From: Prevotella sp.
GTDB taxonomy: Bacteria; Bacteroidota; Bacteroidia; Bacteroidales; Bacteroidaceae
Direction: 5' to 3'
DNA length: 32,662 bases
NCBI GenBank assembly: GCA_017645645.1
Contig: JAGCOB010000027.1
Span: 1-32,662, forward strand
Positions within the stretch are counted from its first letter, which is position 1. Each line of letters opens with the position of its first letter. Positions 25,015 to 31,909 of the stretch are shown in pieces. A program made the position numbers and the translations under genes. Under the pieces are notes generated by a model that saw nothing but the letters and a program-made list of their open reading frames with translations, searched no databases and was not told the origin of the DNA.

Positions 25015-25818
25015 TCACACAAGTTCATAAATACCCGATGGTGTCGTTCTCTTGAGCACCTCCATCTTGACGTCTACACCTACGATGATGCCGTAGTCAC
25101 GGAGGACACTCTCCACTGTCTTACGTGCCAGTTCCGGATGGTTGTTCTCCTCACTTAGATGACAGAGCCAGACATAGCGCATGTTCTCCGTCATATTCTC
25201 CACCAGGGCTAGTCCACAGGAGCGGTTGCTCAGGTGACCTGTCTGCGAGAGGATACGTCCTTTGAGAAAGTCAGGATACGGACCGCTGGTCACCATCTCC
25301 TCATCATGGTTGGCCTCTATCACGAGGTAGTTGGCTTTCGAGATATAGGGTTTCATCTCGTCAGTGACACAACCGGCATCCGTAATGATGCAGAAGGAGA
25401 CGCCCTCTGCCTCTATCATATAGCCGACATTATCACTGCTGTCGTGGGGAACATTGAAAGGAGTGACCAGAAAGTCTCCTATCTGGACAGCCTTTCCTTT
25501 CTCCAGATATTTTATCAACCCTGACGGGACTTTCTGTTGGACGCAATAGTTTCGGTTGATGCCATCATGCACTTTCTCCGTCGCATAGACAGGGACTTGG
25601 TATTCATTACTATAAGAACCCACTGACTTGATATGGTCTGCATGGTCATGTGTAATAAGCACATGATGTACCTGCGACATATTAAGTCCGTAATCCTTAA
25701 AGTCTTTTTTCAGGCCTCTCAATCCTACTCCGATATCTATCAAAAGTCCATCCGTCGGTGTCATCAGCATATAGCAATTACCACTACTGCCGCTTCCAAA
25801 GGATATAAATTTCAACAT
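25015..25818 (-). CDS. WalJ/YycJ-like MBL-fold metallo-hydrolase
   Basis: A cytoplasmic metallo-beta-lactamase fold hydrolase of 267 residues from the ATG at 25818. The start MLKFISFGSGSSGNCYML and metal motif H57-D-H59-A-D61-H62 (VLITHDHADHI) match the WalJ/YycJ group, which in Gram-positive bacteria is linked to cell-wall control and repair of double-stranded DNA ends. Later metal ligands are suggested by NVPHDSSDNVGY, ITDAGCV and EANHDEEM. I prefer 25818 to the upstream ATG at 25839 because the latter lies on the -7 element of a promoter and because the family starts at MLKFISF. It is transcribed towards the Bat genes with a 26-bp gap, so it may be in the same transcript. Confidence 0.9.
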   Translation of the reverse strand: MLKFISFGSGSSGNCYMLMTPTDGLLIDIGVGLRGLKKDFKDYGLNMSQVHHVLITHDHADHIKSVGSYSNEYQVPVYATEKVHDGINRNYCVQQKVPSGLIKYLEKGKAVQIGDFLVTPFNVPHDSSDNVGYMIEAEGVSFCIITDAGCVTDEMKPYISKANYLVIEANHDEEMVTSGPYPDFLKGRILSQTGHLSNRSCGLALVENMTENMRYVWLCHLSEENNHPELARKTVESVLRDYGIIVGVDVKMEVLKRTTPSGIYELV

Positions 25819-25836
25819 TTTAGTTAATATTTTGTG

Positions 25837-25844
25837 CAAAAGTA
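25837..25844 (-). promoter_or_regulatory. Candidate -7 element of the MBL-hydrolase/Bat transcript
   Basis: TACTTTTG on the - strand fits TAnnTTTG. No good -33 element is seen at the usual distance. It overlaps the upstream ATG candidate (25837-25839), supporting 25818 as the start. It lies back to back with a -7 element for the lipoprotein gene. Confidence 0.5.
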
Positions 25845-25866
25845 ATAAAAAGTTAGGAGTTTTCCG

Positions 25867-25874
25867 TATCTTTG
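25867..25874 (+). promoter_or_regulatory. Candidate -7 element of the small lipoprotein gene
   Basis: TATCTTTG, a full match to TAnnTTTG, 27 bp before the ATG at 25902. A -33 element is not clear. Confidence 0.5.
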
Positions 25875-25901
25875 CAATGTTTTTTGAATTAATTTAAACT
25901 T

Positions 25902-26351
25902 ATGAAATATTACTTACTTTCCATCATGCTGTTTCTGTTGGCTGGCTGCCAACTTCATGACGACAATAGTCCTAATGCCGTCGACAAGCCTCTCAACGCT
26001 TGGGCTGAGGCGTATTTCACGTTCAATTATGAGGATGCTTTGGAGTATATGACTCCAGAGAGTGAGAAATGGATCCGTTTTGCCGCCACGAACATCACAG
26101 AGAAAGACATTGACTTCATCAAAGGACAGAACAACGTGGTGAAGATAGAGATTCTCGACCGCCAGATTACGGCAGACACTACCTGTGTATCACGGATTCG
26201 TGTCTCCGACTTCGTCCAGTTAGGGTTTGTAGGTCAAGACAGCAAAGTTGTCGACAAGGCAGAATTCCAGATACCATTGGTGAAGCGCGACGGCAAATGG
26301 CTCGTCAGAATGGAAGGCCAACTGCAAAGTGGAAAGCAAAGTCGCGACTAA
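25902..26351 (+). CDS. Small lipoprotein, NTF2-like candidate
   Basis: A 149-residue lipoprotein. The signal peptide ends in a lipobox (MLFLLAGC, Cys at 16), so it is anchored in the envelope. The mature part begins with an acidic, Asp-rich linker and then AEAYFTFNYEDALEYMTPESEKWIRF, with strand-like segments VKIEILDRQI, TCVSRIRVSDFV and IPLVKRDGKWLVRMEG. The pattern (helix, then four beta strands, last strand with KDGKWLV) fits the NTF2-like/DUF4878 type of small lipoproteins, but that is inference. The last 47 bp overlap the end of TamL on the other strand. Confidence 0.8.
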   Translation: MKYYLLSIMLFLLAGCQLHDDNSPNAVDKPLNAWAEAYFTFNYEDALEYMTPESEKWIRFAATNITEKDIDFIKGQNNVVKIEILDRQITADTTCVSRIRVSDFVQLGFVGQDSKVVDKAEFQIPLVKRDGKWLVRMEGQLQSGKQSRD

Positions 26352-28515
26352 GTCTCGGATGGACAATGGGATAATGCTCATCCCCTTCCTGATAGGCTGG
26401 ATTAATGGCTTTCATACCCATGTCAAAGCGTAGGATGAAGTAATCAAAGTTAAAGCGGAAGCCCAGACCATAACTGACAGCAAGCTGTTTCCAGAATTCA
26501 GAGAATTTAAACTGTCCGCCAGGCTGTTCATCGTAACTGCGTAAAGTCCATATATTACCAGCGTCCACAAACAAGGCGAGTCCCAGTTTCCAGAACAGAT
26601 GGGCGCGATACTCCATGTTGAGGTCTAGTTTCATATCACCCGTCTGATTGATGAAGTCTATACGTCCGTCCTTGCTGATATACTTTCCTGGTCCCAGACT
26701 TCTGACACTCCATCCTCTCACACTGTTGGCTCCTCCAGAGAAATAACGTTTCTCAAAAGGAAGGATGGTACTGTTACCATAAGGATAGGCAATTCCCAAG
26801 CCGGCATGGAACACTAGGTGATTATGATAATTGAACTTGATGTTACGTGTCAGGTCAATATCTGCCTTCACATATTGCGCATAGGCAATATCCAGGAAAG
26901 TATACTGTCCTTCCTCATTCTTATGGAAGCCGAATGTCCTTGCCGCCAGTCCCAACAGGTTACCTGACGTCTCCGCATTCGCCTTGATGGCTATGATACC
27001 GTTATTATAGATATACCCCACACCAAACTTCATGATAAACAGATTCTCGTAGTTATACCGCAGGATGGCATTACGACTACTGGTATCGTCCAGGTACTCC
27101 CTTTTAAAGGTCTCACTGATCCATGGCATGGAGATATAGTTCAAGTCCAACAGGTCGATGCGGTAATGGTCATGATGATTGGGGTTGTCCCATTTATAAC
27201 GCCACCCCACAGAGAAGACGCGTCGATGGAACTCGGGACGGTTCTGCAGGTCATAGAGTAACGACACCTCACTGGTTGCATTGGTACGACGCTGGAAACC
27301 GGAAGGCAGGAACGGAGCGATGAAACGGGGGAAGGTCAGTTTTGTTTCCAGACTGTATTCCAGGAAGTTATGATTCGAATAGCCCTCCAGTCCCTTGATG
27401 GCCTCATAGGCACCACGCAGCTCTATCGACAGGTTTTCCGAGCCTTTGAACAAGTTTCTGTTCTGGTAAGTCAACGAAAGGGCAAAACCCAGGTCACCTG
27501 CCGTATTGGTTCCTTCTGGCTGGAAAGAGATCGTCGACGGCTTGTTGGTACTGACCTGTATCTGACAATCCAGCAGACTGGAGTCTGGCTTTTCCTCCCA
27601 GGAGATATTGGTATAGCGCACAGCACCTAGTCTGCCAAAATGGTTATAGGTATTCTGCAGGTCCTCTGCGGAATAGTATCCGTTCTCCCTGATAAAGGTG
27701 TTCCTGTGTAACACTCCTTGCCGCAAATGAATCACCGAGTCCTCGGGGTCACCGCTTGAATAACGTATATCCCTCACCAGATAACGCTGATGCGGAAATT
27801 CCATGCCGTCCCTGTCACGCTGTTGGCGGAGCACCAGTACGATGTCTATCTCGTGAGAGCCTGCCACGGAGTCTGCCTGATAGGTAATAAATTCCTTGTT
27901 GAATCGGTAATAGCCCTGATTATTGAGAATACGGGTGATACGCTTACGCTCCGTATCCAGGTTCTCCACACTGAAGCGCATCCCGCTCTTCAATCCCCTG
28001 TTCTCCTCCTTATCCATGTGTAACAGGTCCGCTATCAGCGAGTCGTGAATCACATAGTCCACATGACGGATGGAATAGGAAGGACCTGGATGCAACAGGT
28101 AGGTGACATCCACCCTTTTGTCCCTGGTCTTTGTCATAGCATCCACACTGGCCCTCAGAAAGCCCATGTTCACCAGTTGCATCTGCATGTCTTCCATAGA
28201 CTTACGGGTACTCATGGAGTCATAGAGCACTGGTGCCTCACCGATAGACCTTAACATACGATTAAGCCATTTCGTGGAATCTCTTCCCGACAGGGAATAG
28301 GTGGCAAGCGGTACCTTCATGGCAGAAAACCAACGGGAGTTCCCATGCTGACGGGCATAGGCTTTCATGTCAGAAGGATCAACACCCTTCGTCTTGGGGG
28401 CACACTTGACTGATACCTTGTTCAGCAAATACTCTCCTTCAGGGACATATTTCGTCTCTGAACAGGCACAAAAAAGCAGTACCGCCAATATATATAAGGA
28501 ATGTCTTAGTCGCAT
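26305..28515 (-). CDS. tamL: TamA-like lipoprotein TamL (BamA superfamily)
   Basis: A 736-residue outer-membrane protein. The first 19 residues end in FCAC, a lipobox followed by SETKYVPEGEYLLNKV, the hallmark of the Bacteroidota TamA homologue TamL, which carries a lipid anchor instead of a cleaved signal. POTRA-like repeats follow (about 40-320; YSIRHVDYVI, MRFSVENLDTERKRITRILNNQGYYRF), then a 16-strand-type barrel, with FSGGANSVRGWSVRSLGPG matching the conserved loop-6 motif (V/I)RG(F/Y/W), ending in Phe (FAFHFAVGLPF) as outer-membrane barrels do. It probably helps insert or lipidate outer-membrane proteins with TamB, but no tamB is in the window. ATG 28515 is chosen; an in-frame ATG at 28554 lies on the promoter. 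Confidence 0.9.
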   Translation of the reverse strand: MRLRHSLYILAVLLFCACSETKYVPEGEYLLNKVSVKCAPKTKGVDPSDMKAYARQHGNSRWFSAMKVPLATYSLSGRDSTKWLNRMLRSIGEAPVLYDSMSTRKSMEDMQMQLVNMGFLRASVDAMTKTRDKRVDVTYLLHPGPSYSIRHVDYVIHDSLIADLLHMDKEENRGLKSGMRFSVENLDTERKRITRILNNQGYYRFNKEFITYQADSVAGSHEIDIVLVLRQQRDRDGMEFPHQRYLVRDIRYSSGDPEDSVIHLRQGVLHRNTFIRENGYYSAEDLQNTYNHFGRLGAVRYTNISWEEKPDSSLLDCQIQVSTNKPSTISFQPEGTNTAGDLGFALSLTYQNRNLFKGSENLSIELRGAYEAIKGLEGYSNHNFLEYSLETKLTFPRFIAPFLPSGFQRRTNATSEVSLLYDLQNRPEFHRRVFSVGWRYKWDNPNHHDHYRIDLLDLNYISMPWISETFKREYLDDTSSRNAILRYNYENLFIMKFGVGYIYNNGIIAIKANAETSGNLLGLAARTFGFHKNEEGQYTFLDIAYAQYVKADIDLTRNIKFNYHNHLVFHAGLGIAYPYGNSTILPFEKRYFSGGANSVRGWSVRSLGPGKYISKDGRIDFINQTGDMKLDLNMEYRAHLFWKLGLALFVDAGNIWTLRSYDEQPGGQFKFSEFWKQLAVSYGLGFRFNFDYFILRFDMGMKAINPAYQEGDEHYPIVHPRLSRDFAFHFAVGLPF

Positions 28516-28524
28516 TTTGTTTTG

Positions 28525-28554
28525 CAAAGGTACAAAATAATTGAGAATTGACAA
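28525..28554 (-). promoter_or_regulatory. tamL promoter
   Basis: On the - strand TTG (28554-28552), a 19-nt spacer, then TACCTTTG (28532-28525). The leader would be only a few bases to about 10 bases before the ATG at 28515. It overlaps the longer open frame, so the 28554 start is rejected. Confidence 0.75.
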
Positions 28555-28574
28555 TCGATATGGATAATTATTCT

Positions 28575-28582
28575 TATCTTTG
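28575..28582 (+). promoter_or_regulatory. Candidate -7 element of the RNA methyltransferase gene
   Basis: TATCTTTG, 16 bp before the ATG at 28599. The nearest upstream TTG (28548-28550) is about 24 nt away, longer than the usual 19-20, so the -33 element is uncertain. Confidence 0.55.
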
Positions 28583-28598
28583 CATCAAATTTAATGTC

Positions 28599-29330
28599 AT
28601 GATCAGTAAAAACCAAATCAAACTCATCCGTTCTTTGGAACTGAAGAAGAACAGAAAACGGGAAGGACTCTTTGTGGCAGAGGGTCCGAAAGTAGTGGGC
28701 GACCTCCAACAGGCAGGCTATCACACAAAGATGCTCTTCTCCACTGTCGCCCGTCCTGACGCAGAACTTATCACAGAAGACGAACTGCATAAGATCAGTT
28801 TCCTGCAACATCCCCAGGAAGTCCTTGCCGTCTTCGAAATCCCCCCAACTCTCAACTCTCAACTCTCCACTCTCCACTCTCAACTCTCCCTCGCCCTCGA
28901 TGGTGTACAGGATCCTGGCAATCTTGGTACGATCATCCGTATTGCCGACTGGTTTGGCATTTCCACCATCTACTGTTCCTTGGACACAGCGGATGCCTAC
29001 AACCCCAAGGTGGTTCAGGCAACGATGGGTAGTCTTGCCCACGTACAGGTCATCTATACTGATTTGTTGGGATTTTTCAAAACACTGCCACCCTCCTATC
29101 CTATCTATGGCACGTTACTGGACGGAGAGAATATCTATGAACAGGAACTGACTAGCGAAGGTATTATCGTGATGGGAAACGAAGGAAACGGCATCTCTGC
29201 TGCCGTACGTGAACATATCACCAAACGACTGCTCATCCCCGATTTCCATACAGACGGGTTGAGGGCTGAAAGCCTCAACGTCGCCATCGCCACAGCCATC
29301 ACCTGCTCGGAGTTCCGTCGCAGGACATAA
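28599..29330 (+). CDS. TrmH/SpoU-family RNA 2'-O-methyltransferase
   Basis: A 243-residue SPOUT-class methyltransferase acting on the 2'-hydroxyl of rRNA or tRNA; the exact target is not visible. An N-terminal substrate-binding domain (about 1-80; NQIKLIRSLELKKNRKREGLFVAEGPKVVGDL) precedes the SPOUT domain with its three motifs: LALDGVQDPGNLGTIIRIADWFG (about 98-120), GIIVMGNEGNGIS and AESLNVAIATAITCSEF. The linker between domains (83-96) is coded by six 7-bp tandem repeats (28846-28887). I take ATG 28599 (MISKNQIK) as the start because the in-frame ATG at 28548 is upstream of the -7 element. The next downstream gene faces it. Confidence 0.92.
   Translation: MISKNQIKLIRSLELKKNRKREGLFVAEGPKVVGDLQQAGYHTKMLFSTVARPDAELITEDELHKISFLQHPQEVLAVFEIPPTLNSQLSTLHSQLSLALDGVQDPGNLGTIIRIADWFGISTIYCSLDTADAYNPKVVQATMGSLAHVQVIYTDLLGFFKTLPPSYPIYGTLLDGENIYEQELTSEGIIVMGNEGNGISAAVREHITKRLLIPDFHTDGLRAESLNVAIATAITCSEFRRRT
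28846..28887 (+). repeat. Heptamer tandem repeat in the methyltransferase linker
   Basis: Six 7-bp units: CAACTCT three times, CCACTCT twice, CAACTCT once. The 42 bp equal 14 codons and read as a repeated NSQLSTLHSQLS peptide. Loss or gain of one or two units would shift the frame before the catalytic domain. Confidence 0.93.
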
Positions 29331-29364
29331 AAAAAAGGGATCCCATCTTCACAGACAGCATCCC
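29329..29364 (-). terminator. Intrinsic terminator on the - strand
   Basis: Read on the - strand: GGGAT / ATCCC (5 bp), a G-G mismatch, CTGTCT / AGATGG (6 bp with two G-U pairs) and a GTGA tetraloop, which is of the stable GNRA class. It is followed at once by eight T. It would end the maf operon transcript, whose last stop codon lies about 100 bp upstream, and any RNA started at 29403. Confidence 0.75.
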
Positions 29365-29403
29365 CTCGAGGAAAATGATAAATATAGATTAAATTCTAGT
29401 TGT
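29329..29403 (-). ncRNA. Possible small RNA between maf and trmH
   Basis: A - strand promoter (29410-29439) and an intrinsic terminator (29329-29364) would give an RNA of about 75 nt with no credible coding frame. The 5' half (AU-rich) would be single-stranded and the 3' half would be the terminator hairpin. It could instead be only the 3' end of the maf transcript. Confidence 0.4.
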
Positions 29404-29409
29404 GTTTTG

Positions 29410-29439
29410 CAAAGTTAAGAAGTTTTCTTGAAATAACAA
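29410..29439 (-). promoter_or_regulatory. Internal promoter in the maf-trmH gap
   Basis: On the - strand TTG (29439-29437), a 19-nt spacer and TAACTTTG (29417-29410), a full match to the Bacteroides class. No gene begins downstream on this strand, so it may drive a small RNA. Confidence 0.58.
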
Positions 29440-29466
29440 TATTTTTATCTAAATTTCTTCGACAAT

Positions 29467-30060
29467 TTAACATACTTTTCCTTTGTTAAAGACTTTAAGT
29501 GCCTCATAGATTCGCTGTACGGGAAGTCCCATCACATTAAAATAACTGCCGTTCATCCCTGTTACACCAATATATCCTATCCATTCCTGGATACCATAGG
29601 CACCTGCCTTGTCGAAAGGACGATAATGAGTAATATAGTAACAGATCTCCTCATCAGTCAGTGTCTTGAAGGTGACATCCGTCTCTACAGAGAAACAAAC
29701 CTGACGCTCCCTGGTGGTCAGACAGACGCCCGTAATGACCTGGTGCGTCTTGCCGCTGAGTGCATGTAGCATCCTTCGAGCGTCTTCTTCATCTACTGGT
29801 TTGCCCATCACTTCCTCCCCCAATACGACAATGGTGTCTGCCGTGATAATCAACTCGTCGTCAGCCATCGTCACTTGATAGGCATCCGCCTTTTTCTTGG
29901 AGATATAACCAGCAATCTCCCTCGTCGGAAAGCCATGAGGAAAACTTTCATCAACATCATCTAATACCCTGACTTCAAAGGGAATATCCAACCCTCCAAG
30001 AAGTTCTTTCCTCCTTGGAGAGTTACTTGCCAACACGATCTTCCATCTCACCTCTTCCAT
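29467..30060 (-). CDS. maf: Maf-like nucleotide pyrophosphatase
   Basis: A 197-residue enzyme of the Maf family, which hydrolyses non-canonical or modified nucleoside triphosphates to monophosphates and pyrophosphate. The signature LASNSPRRKELL is at residues 10-21, and ITADTIVVLGEEVMGKPVDEEDARRMLHALSGKTHQVITGVCL covers the metal- and nucleotide-binding part, followed by YYITHYRPFDKAGAYGIQEWIG and FNVMGLPV. Length is normal. The first codons of the gene and the end of the upstream gene lie in a heptamer repeat (30037-30071). The gap to the phosphatase gene is 6 bp, so the three genes 31304-29467 form one operon. It ends upstream of a strong - strand terminator. Confidence 0.95.
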   Translation of the reverse strand: MEEVRWKIVLASNSPRRKELLGGLDIPFEVRVLDDVDESFPHGFPTREIAGYISKKKADAYQVTMADDELIITADTIVVLGEEVMGKPVDEEDARRMLHALSGKTHQVITGVCLTTRERQVCFSVETDVTFKTLTDEEICYYITHYRPFDKAGAYGIQEWIGYIGVTGMNGSYFNVMGLPVQRIYEALKVFNKGKVC

Positions 30061-30071
30061 CTTACATCACC
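30037..30071. repeat. Heptamer tandem repeat across the phosphatase-maf junction
   Basis: On the + strand five 7-bp units: GATCTTC, CATCTCA, CCTCTTC, CATCTTA, CATCACC. They cover the maf start codon and the phosphatase stop codon (TGA at 30067-30069). The sequence is close to the queA repeat at 14995-15029. Confidence 0.75.
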
Positions 30072-30585
30072 ATCCAAAAGCCCTTTCATCGTTCAGCCAT
30101 TTATCCTGCGCCTTCAGGGTCTGTTTTATCACATCACGACCACAACCATAGCCTCCTTTACAGTTACTCACATAGAGACTCACCGCCTTCACTTCGCTAC
30201 AGGCATCCTTGGGACATACCGGGCACCCTACCCTCCGCATGATTTCCAGGTCAGGGATGTCATCCCCCATGAACATCACCTCCTCATCCTGGAGTTGGTG
30301 TTTGGCAAGAAACTCCTCATAGGTCTTGATCTTCACGGCGGCACCCAGATAGATATCCTTCATGCCCAAACCTTCATAGCGGTGACGGACAGCCTCTATC
30401 TTACAACCGCTGATGATGGCGATATGCAGGCCCATCTTCATGGCGAGTTGGATGGCATAGCCGTCCTTGATATTCACGGTACGCAGAGGTGTTCCGTCCT
30501 CGGCAAGGGCTATCGTTTCCGCACTCAGCACACCGTCCAGGTCGAAGACGATGGCACGTATTTTCTGTAAATCGTAGTTAATCAT
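30067..30585 (-). CDS. KdsC-like HAD phosphatase
   Basis: A 172-residue haloacid dehalogenase phosphatase of the KdsC type, which removes phosphate from 3-deoxy-D-manno-octulosonate 8-phosphate during lipopolysaccharide core synthesis. Catalytic D15 and D17 are in [23 protein letters not shown] gives motif II/III and [17 protein letters not shown] gives motif IV. The absence of a cap domain and the length fit the C0 KdsC class, which works as a tetramer. The substrate is inferred from the family. The ATG overlaps the stop of the DUF2520 gene (ATGA). Confidence 0.92.
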   Translation of the reverse strand: MINYDLQKIRAIVFDLDGVLSAETIALAEDGTPLRTVNIKDGYAIQLAMKMGLHIAIISGCKIEAVRHRYEGLGMKDIYLGAAVKIKTYEEFLAKHQLQDEEVMFMGDDIPDLEIMRRVGCPVCPKDACSEVKAVSLYVSNCKGGYGCGRDVIKQTLKAQDKWLNDERAFGW

Positions 30586-31304
30586 ATTTTCTTGGCTTTT
30601 TGATGGATATGCTGCGATATCTTTTCGTAAAGATCTTTCATAACGGGATCATCGTTTAACAGTTGTGCCTGATGGTGGATGACATTCTCGTCATATCTGA
30701 CAGCAGGACCCGTCTGTGCCTCCAGGGGATGCAACTGGTGTACTTTCCTTGCCGTCTCGTCAACCAGCGGTAGCATCACGTCGAAGTTCATGCCGTGCTG
30801 TTCCAGTATCTCCGCTGCCATCGCATAGCAGTGGTTGGCGAAGTTACAGGCGAAGACAGCGGCCAGATGCAGATACTGACGATCAGCACTCGACAGTTCA
30901 TAGACACGCCCTGTAATGCTCTCTGCCAACTGCCTAATGGTCTGCATCGACTGGTCGTCAGAGGCTTCGACAAAGACAGGAATCTCCGAAAAGTCCACCT
31001 GACGCTCCTTTGAGAAGGTCTGCATGGGATAGAACACACCATAATGACGTGCCTTCCCTTGAAACAGTCCCAGGGGCATCGAACCGGCAGTATGCATGAA
31101 CACCTGCGACTCCCTGCCCTTTGTCACTGCCGCAATGACCTCCGCCAGTACGGAGTCCTTCACTGCGATGACAAAGGTGTCAGCCTCCATCGGCAGTCCC
31201 TCAAGTGTCCGGCTGTTCACCATCACTACCTCATGACCTGCCGCCGCCAATGCTGGCTCCAGATTTGTGGCGAGACGCCCCGTGCCTATCAGTACTATTC
31301 TCAT
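30582..31304 (-). CDS. Rossmann-fold and DUF2520 protein
   Basis: A 240-residue two-domain protein. Residues 1-95 are a Rossmann fold with an NAD(P)-binding GTGRLATNL (7-15) and a strand ending [13 protein letters not shown]. From about 110 to 240 is the helical DUF2520 domain ([41 protein letters not shown]). The layout resembles ProC- or PanE-like dehydrogenases, but the substrate is unknown. The order DUF2520 - KdsC - maf with a 4-bp overlap and 6-bp gap points to one operon. Upstream is a short space of 70 bp with a large inverted repeat. Confidence 0.92.
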   Translation of the reverse strand: MRIVLIGTGRLATNLEPALAAAGHEVVMVNSRTLEGLPMEADTFVIAVKDSVLAEVIAAVTKGRESQVFMHTAGSMPLGLFQGKARHYGVFYPMQTFSKERQVDFSEIPVFVEASDDQSMQTIRQLAESITGRVYELSSADRQYLHLAAVFACNFANHCYAMAAEILEQHGMNFDVMLPLVDETARKVHQLHPLEAQTGPAVRYDENVIHHQAQLLNDDPVMKDLYEKISQHIHQKAKKI

Positions 31305-31332
31305 CCTGTCGTTATTTCGATAGTCGTTATCA

Positions 31333-31374
31333 CGTTATACCGACATTCCGGCATTCCGGCATTCCGGTATAACG
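31333..31374. repeat. Long inverted repeat enclosing octamer tandem repeats
   Basis: CGTTATACCG (31333-31342) and CGGTATAACG (31365-31374) form a perfect 10-bp stem. Between and partly within it are three tandem copies of CATTCCGG (31344-31367). Two further copies of CGTTAT lie just to the left (within 31305-31332). It lies in the gap between the nitroreductase stop and the DUF2520 start, so it could act as an RNA hairpin in a joint transcript; no T-run follows on either strand. Confidence 0.85.
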
Positions 31375-31899
31375 CTAAAATTTATTCAAATGCACATTCT
31401 CCCACTTGAGTTTCTCCTCGTTCTGGGGCTTGCGCTCGTCAGCTTTATGACCGATGGCGAGGATGCAGAGACACGACAGGTTCTCGGGGATGTCAAGTAC
31501 ACCCTGAATCACCGTATCGGCACTCGTCCCGTCACTCAGTCCGCGTCCGCGCATCTGTATCCAGCACGAGCCCAGTCCCAACGCCTCTGCCTGGTACTGC
31601 ATCGAGATGGCGGCAATAGAACCGTCTTCCACCCAACAGTCGTTCTGCATCGGATCGCCTAATACGACGATGGCAAGGGGGGCACCCTTCAGGAACTGTC
31701 CGCCCATGTCCTTGGCATCCGACAATTTCTCCAGGTCCATCTTGTCGTCCACGACTACAAACTGCCACGCACGCTGTCCCTTCGAGGTCGGAGACATCAG
31801 TCCTGCACGGAGTATCATCTTCACGTCTTCACCATCTATCTCCTCTTCCGTGAACTTACGGTGAGAGCGGCGCATCTGTACTAATTCCTTGAATTCCAT
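31375..31899 (-). CDS. Nitroreductase-family FMN oxidoreductase
   Basis: A 174-residue protein of the nitroreductase family, FMN-dependent enzymes using NAD(P)H to reduce nitro or quinone compounds. The opening MEFKELVQMRRSHRKFTEEEID carries the RRS-R FMN-binding pattern; PTSKGQRAWQFVVVDD and the GLGSCWIQMRG loop are further family marks. The C-terminus reads LSCLCILAIGHKADERKPQNEEKL. It is near the short end of the family range (about 165-220). It starts 10 bp after the lipocalin-like gene and may be co-transcribed with it. Confidence 0.92.
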   Translation of the reverse strand: MEFKELVQMRRSHRKFTEEEIDGEDVKMILRAGLMSPTSKGQRAWQFVVVDDKMDLEKLSDAKDMGGQFLKGAPLAIVVLGDPMQNDCWVEDGSIAAISMQYQAEALGLGSCWIQMRGRGLSDGTSADTVIQGVLDIPENLSCLCILAIGHKADERKPQNEEKLKWENVHLNKF

Positions 31900-31909
31900 C
31901 GTTGTTTTT

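Noticed and set aside
25819-25839. Upstream ATG for the MBL hydrolase
   Set aside because: It lies on the promoter's -7 element and the family begins at the later Met.
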